From Brevipalpus yothersi (taxonomy: Eukaryota; Arthropoda; Arachnida; Trombidiformes; Tenuipalpidae): a stretch of DNA of 64,000 bases. Within the stretch, counting starts at the first letter, position 1. Each line of letters opens with the position of its first letter. Below, piece after piece: positions 33,403 to 48,291 of the stretch. The stretch is taken from assembly GCA_003956705.1 (NCBI GenBank), contig QZCP01000223.1, positions 492,478 to 556,477 of the forward strand. Direction: 5' to 3'. The translations under genes and the position numbers were made by a program. The notes beneath the pieces were generated by a model that saw nothing but the letters and a program-made list of their open reading frames with translations, made no database searches and was not told the DNA's origin.

Positions 33403-33733
33403 GCAAGTCTTCGACAAGCCCCATCTTGTTAAGTCACATTTCTATTGGAAGTTCAAAGTGTATTTCACTCAAAAAATATTTATATTTTCAAATAATTCTC
33501 CATCTTTTCCTAACTGTGATTCAATCTATCGTGTCAACGGCGTGAGATAGAAAATTCTGGCGGATTTGAAATTGGATACATCTGTAAACTGGAGCATAGT
33601 ATATATAATCTATACATCAAAACAAAGACAAAATGATAAATTCTCTCTAAACCTTTCGAGAGTGGAAAAGAAAATTTTTAGGATTCAGGCTTGAGCATGC
33701 GACGAAATCAGATGGCAGACATATTATGACAAT
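33403..33733. other. Convergent gap MESD-RagA
   Basis: 3' UTRs of the two convergent genes. No polyadenylation signal stands out and no further feature is seen. Confidence 0.4.
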
Positions 33734-34985
33734 TTATCTTTTGGTGATGGCAGAATGAGAACTAGGATTTTTAACGCCTTCCAGTTTCTCAAAATGTTTT
33801 CTGGCATTCTTTATATTGATGAGAGTTGCTGCAGAAGCTGTGAAAAACAGGGAAAAGAGAGTTATCAAGTTTTGCCTTTCAATCAATTTCTTCAAGAACT
33901 CACGAATCGAGGAATCAGACATAACGACCATCACATAGGTGTTAGGGGTAAAGATATCGATGAAAGCAGCAAAATTGGAATTTTTCACTTCCATGCTGTG
34001 GAATTGGGCTGCAAGTTTGCTACAGCTCAATTTAAACTGCTTGATTATATTAGAAACTTTCTCAAATCTATGATGATCACGATGACTTTTCCGTTGACAA
34101 TGAGATATCACAAGAAATGTTGCTCTTTCGAAGAGTAAAACTTCATCCGCTTCGATTATTTCAGCGAAATGTTTCAGATGACGTTCAAGTTCTTGAACAT
34201 TTGGTATCAATGTGTATACAATCTCAGACCATGCTTTGTATAGAGTTTCATCCCAAATTGATGTTCGAAAACATTTGCATTCCAATGGTTCTGATAACTT
34301 TTTCAACTCCTCTTCTCGATCCAAAAATATCTACATAATAGGAGAGCATAAGAGAATTTCAATTCAACACAAGCCTCTTATATCTTCCATCATGAGATAG
34401 CTCAGCAAGACTTACCAAATCTCTCTTTTCTTCTGGTATTAGATCCATTTTGTGGATTAGACAAAAAACTTTGGCCTCTGGAGAATTTTGTAAAATAGCT
34501 TCCAAACATGATTGATAATAATGCATATCTCGCTCTAATTCACGAGACTCAACATCAAAAACGTAAATCAACAGTTCTACATTGCGAAAAATATTATCAC
34601 GCTGTTGAGCAAAATAGTTTTCCATAAAAGCCTCTTGACCACCACAATCCCACAGATTGAGGACCAAATTTCCCAAAAATCTCACATGACTGTGCTCAAC
34701 ATCTATGGTAGCTCCGAGACGGCGAGTATCACGAGCAATATAATTGGCAAAAATTATGGAACGCATCGAAGTCTTGCCAGCTCCACTCTTTCCCATCAAC
34801 AGTACCTGTGAGATAGATATACCAAAGAAATCAATAAGAATCATATCCAAAATTTTCATGGAAAAATTGGAACCTCTCTCATCAAACACAAAATCTATCA
34901 GTCAGACCCACACAAAGTTAATCGAGAGTTCATCGAGCCTATTCGTCCCATCAACCAGATCAACACAGCTTACCTTCTTCTTCAT
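33734..34985 (-). CDS. RRAGA: RagA-type GTPase of mTORC1 amino-acid sensing, 4 exons
   Basis: RagA/B pairs with RagC/D on the lysosome via Ragulator and recruits mTORC1 when amino acids are plentiful. Exons are 34974-34985 (only MKKK), 34416-34805, 33904-34330 and 33734-33837, with consistent phases, 310 residues (human 313). The P-loop is GKSGAGKT (residues 9-16); the G3 region reads LNLWDCGGQEAFMENYF, and HKMDL is the guanine-specificity motif. The C-terminal roadblock domain includes FRTSIWDETLYKAWS, EADEVLLFERATFLV and NSNFAAFIDIFT.NTYVMVVMSD. The last intron is 66 bp, stop-free and in frame, so retention would insert about 22 residues. Confidence 0.96.
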
Positions 34986-35362
34986 GATGATGATCCTTCG
35001 CCTACCACCTACTTCTTACTATAATCAAAAAGTTCGAACTGTCAGTATAATAAAAACTATCAATTAAAAAAGGGAAAAATGATCCACAAACGAATCTACA
35101 TCAACAAACTTAATCATTTGAGATGGGAGTTTTTTTGGCCAAAATTTTGTCAACAAAACTCAGCCCATAAAATGCTGCCACCTGTGAGTATACATACTAC
35201 ACATACTCTAATCTCTTCGAACTTGCCAATTCTCGAGTTCTAACGCTAGTTCTAGTACTAGTTCTAACGATCCATTCCGAATAGAAGGGTACACTGATCG
35301 GGGGTGGTTTGGAGGAGAGAGAAAGAGATCTTATGCTTTTCGACCACATCTCGCTAGACACA

Positions 35363-35396
<34 letters not shown>

Positions 35397-36500
35397 GCGT
35401 TCTTATGGTCTCTCTCTCTCTCTCTCTCTCTCTTGTTTAACTAGAGAGATGTAGAACTGCGCATCTGATGCGGATCTTGTTCTCCAGCATCCCTCTTTCT
35501 CTCTCTCTCTTTTTCTCTCTCTTCTATCTCTCCCTGCTAGTCACTCGAAATGATTTCGAAGAAAGTTTATTTGAAAGGAAGAGAACACAGAGCAATCTGA
35601 ACTATGTTAAGTTTATTTTATCCAGTACATATGTGAAGTGGATATATACATTTCGTCTGTATTTTCATTGGTTAAGAGGATTCAAATAAATTAATTTAAA
35701 GTGGGGAAAGAGAGAAAGTGATGATTTTTTTTTCTCTCTCTCTCTCTCTTTCATATTCTTTCGTGAGTCTAGTTGTGAAAATGTGTAAGTGTTCGTCTAA
35801 CTAAAACAAAAGAGTATAGAAATACGAAAAGAGAGAAGGAAAAATTTTCACCCTACCACAATTGATGAATGAGATTCAATGGGATGCCGGTCATTCATAT
35901 CAAGCTTATAACTTCTCTGCGTGTTTATTATTATTATTGTGACTTTGAATTCAATTGTTGGTGAGATTAATTTATCTCTATCAAAAACTTTTCAACCGGT
36001 TTGTTTATTTTAACTTTGATTGTGTGGGTGAATCAAAAGATAAATACTATCAAAATCGTATTAAAAATTTCCATCAAAATACCACAGTGAATATACCCCT
36101 TTTACCCGGTATTATATGATGACAATATGCAAAATTATGATCATCTGGTAACCGTGTGCAAGTATATGTGTTACTCTCAGTGAAATAAATTCCTTTGATC
36201 CGATTGCAAGTGGATTTACAAAGCAGAACTTTTCAAATTTATTTGCACAACTCAATTGTGGTTCATCAGCATCAAAAAAATCACGGAAAGAAAGAAAATC
36301 TTTTTCTCTCTTCTTTGCGACTTATATTCTGTGTGTGTGTGTTCATTATTTGAGGATACATTTTCATACACACCGAAATTTGACTCCTGTCAACCCATCA
36401 TTCTTCTCATTCTTTTCCTTCTTTCCTTCACACACAAATGGAATCCAGCAAGTCTTTTCATCTCAAAAAATTGACTCTGATTGATACTCATCGTCAAAAG
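34986..36500. other. Intergenic, divergent; CT-rich
   Basis: Contains the RagA promoter, (CT)n tracts at 35365-35394 and 35409-35433, further CT patches near 35500 and 35730-35750, and the presumed 5' UTR of the signal-peptide exon at 36501. A 73-codon frame at 35468-35689 is partly CT-derived and not convincing. Confidence 0.45.
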
Positions 36501-36582
36501 ATGAGCTCAAAAAGATCTCTCAACACTTTCATATGCATTCTAACTCTCCATCTAATTTCACCAATAAACACTCTCAGTGAAC
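36501..36582 (+). CDS. Possible first coding exon of a secreted or membrane protein
   Basis: ATG followed by 27 codons: MSSKRSLNTFICILTLHLIS, then PINTLSE, and a split codon C| at donor GTGAGTAA (36583). It has the shape of a signal peptide: a short basic start, a hydrophobic core and a polar end. No continuation was found on the plus strand within the window, so if real the first intron is at least several kb and may run past the end. The alternative is a chance frame in non-coding DNA. No family can be named. Confidence 0.35.
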
Positions 36583-38339
36583 GTGAGTAAATTATCAATA
36601 TGATAGAAAAAAATTTTCTTTTTCCATCACCATATTCTTTCTCTGGAACATTGTTTGCACTGATCTGAAATAAGCTGTCTCTAGTTCAACATCAAAACGG
36701 ATAACATTCAATCATCACTATTCTCTTTCCCTTCCTCTCTCACTCTTCCCAAGTTTTCCGATATCTTTCCCTAACTTAAGATTTTCTTCTGATTTAGGAT
36801 GACTTATTCTGTGTGCTAAAATAGTCATTCAATCCTTACAAGACTAAGGGAATCCAGTATGAATCACACATACACACATAGTCCTCTATCTTGCTTCCAG
36901 TCCACTACTCCACCTCTTCCCGCCTTTTCCGCCCACTCTCCAACACACTTCTCTCAAGTCATACTTTTCTAGTGTACTCGTGTGTAGTTGCTTTTTTGCT
37001 TATACACAAATTCACCGTTACTTGGTAGGCAAAACAAAGCAAAACAGAACGAAAGAGAAAGGAAGAGAGAGAGAGAGAAATTGTTTACTCGTTCAAGAAT
37101 TTCGAATGAACGAAAAAAAATTTGCCTTCTCAGCATTCAATCGATGGAAGATTTTATTTGCAAACTGATTCCACTTCATCTTCATCCATTTGAATCTCAA
37201 TTTAGTGGCTCTCTCTCTTTCTCTTTCTTTCTCTCGAGAATCACTTTCTGATACTATTTAGATTATATCTTCAATTCGATTTCAAAAATCCAGAGAGGTT
37301 TTTTTTCGCAATGGTGACCATTCGTGATCCTTGAACGCACAGAAAACAAAAACTAATGCAAAAAAGGTGTAACCAAATTGGGACTGTTTTATGGTTCTCA
37401 CTTATTTCCTCAAATTTTTGCTTCTTCAAACGTGCACATGTCCAAGATTTTTTCTTCTTGCCTCTGATCTCCATCAAATGTCGAAGAAAAATTGACAATA
37501 AACAAGTGAATCATAGCTTACTTCTCACCTTATGTCCTTCATTCTTTTTCACCAATATGGATCAGGATCGATTTGAGTGAAATTTTTTCGTCAACAAAGG
37601 AGAGAAAAGAAGAAAGAGCAAGAAAAATATGTCTTCTAGAAAAATTCTGATCTATCAAATCGATTACCAAGGAGATTGTTCAGAGAATGTGAGCTTCCGT
37701 TTTAAAATGATGAACAGTTGAGTAGAGAAAGTTTAGAAAAGTGGGATGAAAATGAGAGTAACAACTAATAATGATGAGCTATCAGCAGAAATAATACTGA
37801 CAAGTGATATGAGGTGTCAACAGAGGAGCATTTGGCAATCACCACAAAACTATCACAATCAACGCTTTACTTTCACAACCATGATCTACTGAAGTGAGGA
37901 GGATCATGTCATCATCATATTCCCTTCAAAGCTTAATGAATATTGTGTAAGTGGATGAGTGTTGAAATTTTGAATGATCAGTGTGAGAATACGATGGGTA
38001 TACCATTGGACAACCATGGTTGCTTATTGGTGATGAGTGATGGCTCTTTTCTCATTTCATGATCATCAGATCATGAGCGAAGGATGCATGATCGGATTCC
38101 AAAATTCTCACAAATATTTCATTTTTCACCAGAGAACAATGATATTGATAATCACCTTTTATGCTATCATTTTTACCCAAACCTAACTATTCTACCAGAG
38201 CATGTTACAAATAAGCTGTATCCAGTCTAATTAGAGCACAGTGCTTCATCAAATCCTCCAGGATTAACATTTTACTCCCACAAAAATTGTAGATACATAT
38301 GAGAATACAATATTTTCCCAAGCATTCCATATTCTATAT

Positions 38340-38343
<4 letters not shown>

Positions 38344-38395
<52 letters not shown>
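38344..38395. repeat. (CT)n microsatellite, about 52 bp
   Basis: Pure dinucleotide tract apart from its final TCTCT; one of about two dozen long CT/GA tracts in the window. Confidence 0.95.
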
Positions 38396-39515
38396 AAATG
38401 CTCTAGGGGCTGTTCTGTTGAATGATTGAGAAATGAAATGAAAAATCTCATCGGACTGTCAGAATATGTAACTCATTAATCAGTGGCTATAATCATGTAC
38501 TTCGTACTCAATAATCATAAATTCAGTCCAAAACTATGGGCATAAGAGGGGTAGAGAGAAAATTTTGCCATATTCTGGAAAGAATTTGCTATCCTTATTC
38601 TTATGAGAATATATATTCTATTCTATTCGCTCATGTAACAAAGTTTAACATTGTCAATTGTGGCAGTGTCTTTGGTTAAGCTGAGCAACTGAATTTTGAT
38701 CTCCAAAAGACTCGAGTAAAGATGACAATCTACAGTGTCTACACATGAAAATTTTTTGTCTACAAGCTAGCAAGATGATCAATTCGAGCATGAAGCAAGA
38801 AGAATAAGAAGAAGGAGAAGAAAAAAAATGAATAAACACTGTCTTTATCATATCAGCTTAAATTTTGGCCATGTTTACAGCAATAACTTTCGCTGTGTTC
38901 ATAGAAAAAAGAGAGAGAATTCTTGTATACACTCATTGTGAATAGAAAGGCGAAAGTGGTAGCAAAATTGCTCAAACTAGCAATTGGAGTCCATTTATCA
39001 GTTGTCATTTTAAAAAGGGTTTTCAGAATATAATTTTGTAATACTTTCACCAATCTCACAGACTTCATCTATTTTCCATTGCCTCTCTTTCTCTCTATCT
39101 CAGCATTTTACCGCTCTTAGCCTTTCCTGAATAACACCATCACCAACCACACCAACTATACCTGAACTTTTTTGGAATATTTTTTTATGCTTGCTTTCAC
39201 ATTCTCTATCTCCTTCTCGTGTGATCGTTCATTCATCACCAGTAATTTATTGCTTGTGAGTAGAGTGAAGATAAATGCTTGCTATCGTAGTGTGTGTGTA
39301 TATGTGTGTGCCTGTGTATACAGAGTTGTGTTTGAAAAAGTGTATGTTACTTGTATCAGAGTGGAAAAACTTTATCAAAACTTTATACGATATTCAAATC
39401 ATGTTCACCAAGCTATAGATGAGTAATGACTGGCTAGACATCGTCTCGCTTTGAATGTGAGATTCCTTTTGCCTATTCTTTTCCAATAAAAATTTTTCCT
39501 CTTTTCTTTACACAT

Positions 39516-39574
<59 letters not shown>

Positions 39575-42500
39575 GAATTCTGAAATTTGTCCCCCAGAAT
39601 CCATATATCTCATCGTCTATACATATTTTGACATGGAAAATTTTCTCCCCAATATTGCTGAGACAGACTATGAAAGTGGTCCCAAAAATACTTATTGAAT
39701 CAGATTTGATCGATTAATGATCATGTCCACGATATCATTCATCATAATTCTTTCCCTCTCACACAAAATACTGAATCCACAGTTCACCTTCGGCCATCGT
39801 ATACAGGATCATCTGAATATATTTTTCATTCTGACATTCGAAGATAATCGTGAAATACTTTCACCTGCTGTCATGTCTAGAATTATCAAAAATTTTTGAA
39901 TTTTCTATCATACTCTGAACGAACATATATCACCCATGAAAAGTCGGTAGATATATCCATGGGCACATTATGTTTCAAGGCAATACTGATTCAAGGCTAT
40001 GAACTATCAAGCCATAGTGTATAAAGTTCAAGAATAGAGTGTTTTTCATAAACTTTAACACTTCCAAGAGTTGTGAGTTCATTTACATTGTCTTGAGATG
40101 TTTTAAGAGAGAAGAAAAAGTTCATCCAACAATACCAAAACCCTTGCTCACTTGACTGTGACATGATGAGCTTTTGTTTTAGTTCTATCATCCTGGTTAC
40201 TCTCATAATTCTAGTGTGTATATGTATGTATGTGTATGTGTGTGGAAATACCTTCCAAGAGAGGAATGCAGAGAGCAAAAAAAATAGCGCAAAGTAACAT
40301 CCGTGATGAGGAATCTCCATCCCTAATCTTTTTCTTCCACTTTTTCTGTTTTTATCATCATTTTGTTCTCAAGTTATAAATACCAATGATCGCTTCCACA
40401 ATTCTCTCTCTTTCTTTCTTTCTTTCTCTTTTACCTAACACTTTTTTCTTAGCATCTTTGTTCACTTAGCGATGCTTGTCTGAATGCCCATAATCATGCA
40501 AACATCTCATCATATTAATCGAGCCATTGATCCGGATAAGAATGAACTCTTCGCTTAGTTGGAATACATACATCTAAGAATTTGCGTAAAATAAGGCTCT
40601 GTGGAAAGAAGAAGAAGAGAAAATTTCCATCCTCATCAAGTGAACCTTACATTGATCCTTCCATACAGTGTTCCGATCTTAAGTTTTTCTCTTCTCTTAA
40701 AACCAATTCTTCATCTTTCCTCTTCCTCTTTCACACTAACGGCTTTCCCCGTTTTCAAAGCTCATCAAGCCGATCTCTCGTCAGAATCAATTGATATTTA
40801 TAAGCAAATTATGCGATTTGATTTATGTTTCTCATTCATCTTTCGCCTTTCTATCCTCCAGTACACGATGATAATTCATCATCTTACTCGCTCAAGCTAC
40901 TTTATCGCCCTCATACAACACTACCAGCATCCATAGCCATCCTTTCTTTATTCCAGCATCTTCCTCATCCTCATGGTATTTATGATTGTTCTTCGCTTGG
41001 GTCTATCAAATGCTTGAGAATATCTTCTCTCTCTATTCTACTGAAATAGAACAAGCTCACAATGTGGCATCCCGGATGTGGGAATATCCCATAACACAAT
41101 CGACGGATGAAACTAAGCTTTCATTCATACTTTCTCAGATAATAATAGTAATATATTAATATATAACTGACATTCCAAGTCTATATTCATTCGCAAAGAG
41201 AGAAAGAAAAAGAAAGAAAGAGTTCATTTATGGAATGAAGATATTTTCTATCACTGCAATGAACACAATACTGCCTCTAACAAGAACACTAGTTTTGAAA
41301 TTGAATGTCTGAACTATCATTTCGAGTTTGTCTAATCTCGAAGAGCTTCTAATTGATAGCTTTCATTATCAGTGCTCTGTTTCATTTTACTTTCCGGTTA
41401 CAACATTAGCTCGAATATATACCTCTTCCGGTGGAATTATTAAACGAACAGAATAGTGTTCAATTTGATTCAACTTTTGCGCAACAAAGATCAATGAACT
41501 TGCATACTAATGTTGTGGAAAAAATTTTCTTCCCAATTCAGATCAATTCAAATGTTCTAAGAAGATGTGAGAAGAAAAAAGCATCAAAATTGTGGTAAAA
41601 CTTGTGAAATAAATTTGAGCGAGTGAACTGTTATGTTATGTTAACTTGCCATCATTTTTGCGGCAAATAAGCTTCATGATCCATCCATTTTGAAGCGACA
41701 GTATTTCATGAAGCGAAAAAGTAGCGATAAATGAGAAGCAAGATAGAACCCCCAAAAGAGTAGATTTTGTGTGCCTAAAGTGTTCTCAGAGGCAAGAATG
41801 TGGATCAAAATTCAGCAGAATGATGTCCTCTAAGCTGGTCTATAGAGAGTATGAGAAAAAGAGAGAGATGATTGATTGTGTTCACCTACACTTTGAAACC
41901 AAAGGTGAAGAATGACCATTTGGGAAACTGACTGGTTGGAGAATGTTCTTCGAAAAACACTGTGAGTTAGTTCTCATGGTGAATTATCACCACTTTCATC
42001 ATCAACTTCTGTTCCCATCCGAACACTGGTAAAAGAATGGAATTTAACAGAGAGACTTGATTTGATGGAACTGAATGGAAGGAATGGGAATCAAAATTTC
42101 TTGAAAATAAATCAGTGGCCATTTTGAAGATGTCAAATGCGTTTTTAATGAGTAAAGGGTTGAGTTCTTCTTTGGGATGGAATAGCATTTGGAGGGGATA
42201 TTTGATTACTTATTTTTCATGAATATTCTAGAAGCTATCTAAGAATTGTCTGGACTTTGACTGGCATTAAGATTGCTTACATCTAGTGAACTGGGTGAAC
42301 TGAGTCCCTCCAAACTTTTTTTCGCTACTCATGTCTCCATAGGCAATCTGATTTATTATGAAAGCATGTCAAAAGTTCAGTCCTATCGGAAAACATATCG
42401 GTTTTGTATTGAAAATTTTTCTATTTCCTGCTCACTCAGGATATATTTTCTCATCATAATATTTGATCTGTTTTGATATTTCCTGTTAGTCGGTGTTCAT

Positions 42501-44038
42501 GGTACATGGTAAAGCAAAAGATTAGATTTTGTGGTATTCCCAGTGCCCTCAGGGCTCGAGTAAGATTTGAAGAGAAACAACTTTATTCATATTCTCGGTA
42601 TTACTTTGAACAAAATTTAATGCTGAGACTCGCAAGATTCAAGAGTATCAAGTGAAATGGAAAACAATCTACCTCAAGCCTCTAGTTTGATATCTAGAGA
42701 AATGATTTCTAGAGTATTGTTCGATCAAAAATGCAGGTTCAATAGAATACATCCTCAAAACTGTCGCAAGCCGATTTTCCACTATGAAGCCGATTGATCT
42801 AACTGAATCAAGTAAGATATGTCGGCAGAAAACTATTTCATCTGAGATGATTATGATCGTGGATGATCGGTAGAGGCTAGCTCAAATTCAACAATTCATG
42901 TCTGATTAGTTGAATCTTTCTACACCTTCTGATGAATCTTATTTTGATTGCCAAATTTCAATCGAAAAATACTCTAACTGATGATTTAGCAATGATTCTT
43001 AAAGTTAATATATCGGTTGAACATTATCTTCTGGGTAACATAATGGGATCTTGGTGTTTTTATTCGTTTTTTTTCAATGGGAATTGAAGCTCAATAGTGC
43101 AATGATTCATAGACTGTTGATTGAAAATCAGCATGGTAAATGGCCTTTCGTTAGAATACCTTGAGGGAATCCGTGCTTATCTGTCTGACTTCCTCTTTTT
43201 CCAGTAGAAAGGAGATCATATCCAGAATGGAAGAGTGAATGAGTTACATAGTAAGAATGTGAGAAGAGAGGAAAACAGATGGAAAAGTATCGAATCGTAA
43301 GCATGAGAATGCTGTTCACGAAGCTTGAGAATCGAGAAAGCTCTGACATATCTTGGAAAAAGAAGCTCTGACATTCAACCTGTATAGAGGTTATGAGTGG
43401 TGATGACATTTTTCAAATCTCTCTCGATTATCTATCTTTTCTCTTTTTGATTTTGTGTTTCAATTCTTGTTGTTCTTTTTTGATTCTTTTTCTAGGAGAG
43501 AAAAAAATGTGTTAGTAAATAAAAATTCACTTTGTTTTTAGCTCGCTACATTTTTACTCCATGTAACGATAAGTGTATCATCAAACTATTATTTGCCTAG
43601 TAGTAGTAGTAACTGTAATAGTGGCAAATTTTTTCCGAGAATTCTCATTTTTGCACAGAAAATCAGGATTTCCAATATTTTTTCTTCTTTCTTCTCAATA
43701 TTTATTCTGTGAATATAAGCTCAATAAAAATGCTCCAACATGAACTCAAATCCAATTAAAATTTGAACTAGTCTATGCAACCAGGCTGCTTACAGTCTGA
43801 CAGTTTGAATGATATACACAACAGTGATCAATAGTGAAAAGCTGGAATAGTTGAAATGTGAATGAAAGTAGAAAGAGAGAAAGAGAAAAAGAATGCTTGA
43901 AATAATACCATAGACAAAGAAGTATCAGGAAAAAAGAGTAGCAGAGCAAGTGTAGTTTACATTTCAACTTGATGAGGATCATTATTGAACATGTCAAATA
44001 CAAAACAGGAATTCAAATTCTTCACTTAGTTGAATATT

Positions 44039-44041
<3 letters not shown>

Positions 44042-44101
<60 letters not shown>
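44042..44101. repeat. (CT)n microsatellite, about 60 bp
   Basis: Uninterrupted tract of 60 bases, followed by a short ACAC patch. Confidence 0.95.
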
Positions 44102-44104
<3 letters not shown>

Positions 44105-45848
44105 CACATACACACTGATCAAATAGTCTAGGAGCCATTGACTTTATATTTATATATCAAACTCTTCTTCTTCTCCTTCTACTTCCATATATAAGCCCTC
44201 GTAAGTGTATTATTTAACTGGTTACTCTTTTTGAATGTGAAAATAGCGAGTAAACATAGAAAAATAAAGTCCTACCATGATGAAGATATGAAAATAGCTT
44301 CCCAGTGTAAACATGGATAAAATTATTCCACTTCAGGAATTCCAACTCTTCTCCATCCGGAAACACATTCACATACACACTCGTTCATATAGTCCACTCT
44401 CTGTTGATTATCAGCATTAATGTTCACACATCAATCAAGCGCAAGATTTAATCAGAACACGCAAATTGCAATCCTACACAGTAGCAGTGAATCGATGAGC
44501 ATTAAACGCTTGATGGTTGAGCAAGAGAGTTCGGAGAGTTCGATTTCAGATACGTGATACTCACCATTGGAATGAATGAATGAATGAAAGAGAGAGAGAG
44601 ATAAGTTTTGTCTTCCTGTTCAACTCGATTTGTTCTACTCTCTCTTGAAATAAGCAGTCAAGATTAGAACTTTCTCTTGCCCTTTTCCAATTGATTCGTG
44701 ATTCGATAACCAACCATTAATATAATGACAGTGCGAACGCAGGCCAGTAATGGCCATCTCACTTGCTACAATCTCTTTTGACCACTCTTCGGATAGGAAT
44801 CACGTTTTCTGATAACCTCACTTCCTCTTATGCTGACTATTTCTCTCTTGTCTTGTTTCAAAAAGTATTCTAATGTATAGCTATTGGATTCTTGTTGTCA
44901 GATCTGTCTCACTGGATAAGAAACACAAGTTGGAAAGAATCTTATGGAAGGAAAATGAGCCAAATTTTGTGTCTTAATCCAGCCAGGATTAACTGAATTG
45001 AGTAGATTTTGTAGCTCTTTTTCAGAGAGGGTCTGATCGATTATATCTAGTGATCAACTTGCCCACATGATGATGAGAAAGTGTATTTGGGAGAGACAAT
45101 ATTGTTTTTTTGATCCATCGAATTGGATGTAGGGCAAAGTTTATCCAGGAATTCCATAGTAGATCCATGATCAGCATGCTATCATCGAGTATCGATTCTC
45201 AAGCTGAAGGGAAAGAGGGAGAAAAAGAACTTTCCTGTTCAATTGATTCCATATTCTGGTAATACTAAAGATAAGCCAGCGTTGAGATTTCATTTTAATC
45301 CATAATTTTGGCCCAAAACAACCAAAGTATTTCTCTCTCCTCTCTTCCAAAGCTCACATCAGCTTGATGATCATCATCATGATGAACACATCAATCGAGT
45401 ATGTAAGTTTGATACGCAGATCATGATCAAGTTTCCCCTAAAAATGATACGCTAACACTAGATGAGAATGCCAAAGGATCCAAAATGACGCTTTTAGGTC
45501 TATTTTCTTTCTTTTCTTTTTATCCAACTTGTTTGCCCTTATTTTTATGCCAAAAACAGATGTCCACCATGTATCTATCCAAGAATCTAGCCCAAGAAGT
45601 ATAGAGAGAGAGAGAGAGAGAGAAAATTATTTATCCTCTGCTACTGGTCTGACAAAAAGCATTGGCTGAAGAGCAAGTTGAGCACGAACACCATGAGAAG
45701 GAATATGAGAGATGTAATGATGCAAATACACTGGTAAAGACTATCAAGATAATAAATGATCACTTCACTAGATCATGGAGAGAGAGGGGTACATGGTGTT
45801 CAGTATACATGGATATATACCGTGTTCAAGGGTGAATACGATACTTCC

Positions 45849-45897
<49 letters not shown>

Positions 45898-47061
45898 AGC
45901 TCATGGAAAGAGAGGCAAAAAAACAAAAAGTATCATGATGATCTGGGGGGTGGAAGGAGGGAAGATGGGGTGCTGGCTGTATGTATTTGATGAAGATACT
46001 GTTGACCATGAAATATGAAGCAAAAATCATTGGATTAATGTGATGATGATTGAATTGGAGTGGAAGTAAAACAGGAAGAGAAAATTTTTCGATGAAGGTA
46101 TGTATGAGTAAGATCAGTACTCTATTGGAGCGAATAACATTTATGCCAGAAAAAGTTATATCAGAAACACATGATAGATGCTCAGAGTATCTCCAGATTC
46201 GATTGGTTTCTAGATATTCTAACTGATATTGCAGTTTCATTCCATACACACACACACGCTATTGAAATTGATGTAATCATTGTTGACAGAATTGTTTAGG
46301 GGTTCAGTTCTGTATCCATCTATATAAGTATCAGATGCACTCATGAGAACCAAGAATGAAATAGAATTTATTTTTCCACTGAATTTCTCAATCTAACTGT
46401 TTATGATGGTACTAATTTATAATTAACTGATTTCATTATCACAATTGAGCCAGTTCTATTCTAGTGGATCAATTGCACAAGCAAGTACTTTCAACTCAAT
46501 TTGATCAATTTTCGTTAATTACTTATAGAGAGCACATTATCATCACCAATTCACTTTTACTGAATAGTATCGAAAGTTTTGTCAATCAATTCTATTCACA
46601 TTGGCTTCATTTCAACATCAACGAATCATTCTTAAACTGTGCTTCAAATTGTATAAACTTTCACTGGGCTCAACTATTGTATATACATGCATACATGTAA
46701 TATGTGTAAGATTTATTATTTTCCTAGCCAAAAAACCCAAAAGAAAAAAAGAAATCGTTGAACCAAACACGAGACACAATTATGACTATTAGTGAAAATT
46801 GAATCCTCCAAGATGACAGTTTAGCGATTTGAACAAATAATTTTGGCCCTAAATTGGTCTACTAAAAGAAAAAGAGAAAAAACGACACCAAGGAAAAAGG
46901 AAATTCTTCAGCTCATCAAGAATGTATATAAGAAAACGAAAAACATTGAAAAGAAAAGCAAAAGATCAGGAACCAAAGAGATGCAGTTTCATGCTGGAAA
47001 CTATTTTGCTTGGTCTATGATCATGAATCTCTATTCAAACTTATGGCCTCAAGTATTGAGC

Positions 47062-47070
47062 TTCTCTCTC

Positions 47071-47116
<46 letters not shown>

Positions 47117-47385
47117 ATTGAGCCCAGAAGCATTTTAGAGAGGCACATGAAAAAGAAAGAGAGAAAGAAAGAGTAGATGAAAAAAGAAAGAGAAAACTTA
47201 AGGAGAATAGTTGAACATTGTACTATTTCATTGATCGCCCAAAAGGATACATTAAAAGTAGTATTCAATCTGTGAAGTTCACTTTAGTGGCTCAGATATA
47301 TATAAATGTACACGAGACACTGTTCCAACCATTTCCTTCTCTTCACTTGTTTCATGATGATAGAGCCGATTCTTTTTTGTCAGAA

Positions 47386-47459
<74 letters not shown>
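47062..47459. repeat. Facing (CT)n and (GA)n tracts
   Basis: (CT)n with one interrupting G at 47062-47115 and pure (GA)n of 70 bp at 47390-47459, about 275 bp apart and mutually complementary: a second inverted microsatellite pair like that at 13065-13240. Confidence 0.9.
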
Positions 47460-47463
<4 letters not shown>

Positions 47464-48062
47464 GATAGAGAAAAAGAAGCTCATTTGGTGGAAAGAGTGA
47501 ACAGACAAAAGTTTTTCTCACAATTTATCTCAATTCATTTCTTCAAAGTCATCTAGAAAATTTGGGAATGAAAAATAGTTCCATTGATTCAACTTTTTAT
47601 ATCAAATATTATATGCAACGAATCAGTGATTTGGCGGGGGTTAGAAGAATTCAATATTTTCAACATTCTCACACACTTAGTAGTTGTATTTCAACTGTAA
47701 CTGATATTTTTCACTGAACTAATGTCGCATCTTTCTGATCAAAATTTGTTCCAATTCCCATCATTTCCAAGTGCATCCAATATTTCTATTCCCATCACTT
47801 TGATCAGCTTATCATTCATGATCCATTGATTTCAAACCTTTCATATGAAGCACACACACACTTGCATTGAGCAATCAACACACAGAATTCAGAAAAGGAC
47901 AACGAATATTCCTACTTATACAAGTCAGTTTTTTCTTTCCAATTCATCCATTTTTCTGCATCTAAGAAATTTTTTCTCCTCTCTTCTTCTCAGCCTCTTG
48001 CAAACATATCTACTCCCACAGCGCATCATTTCTCTCTTCAGTATCTCGAGTTTCATCGTTTA

Positions 48063-48104
<42 letters not shown>

Positions 48105-48203
48105 TCCAACATATTCACATTCAGAAAAATTTCATGTTGATTTGATGCATCAAATTTTCATCCTCTCCTCTTCGTCCGTAACCTCACATGCTTAAACTTT
48201 GAG

Positions 48204-48289
<86 letters not shown>
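48204..48289. repeat. (CT)n microsatellite, about 86 bp
   Basis: The longest uninterrupted CT tract in the window, with a second one of 37 bp 100 bases before it at 48065-48101. Confidence 0.95.

Positions 48290-48291
<2 letters not shown>

Noticed and set aside
42273..42655. Two adjacent 60-67 codon frames
   Set aside because: No splice support between them and no recognisable content; could not be supported as exons.
45800..46255. 151-codon minus-strand frame
   Set aside because: Runs into a (GA)n tract, no signal, domain or splice support; chance frame.
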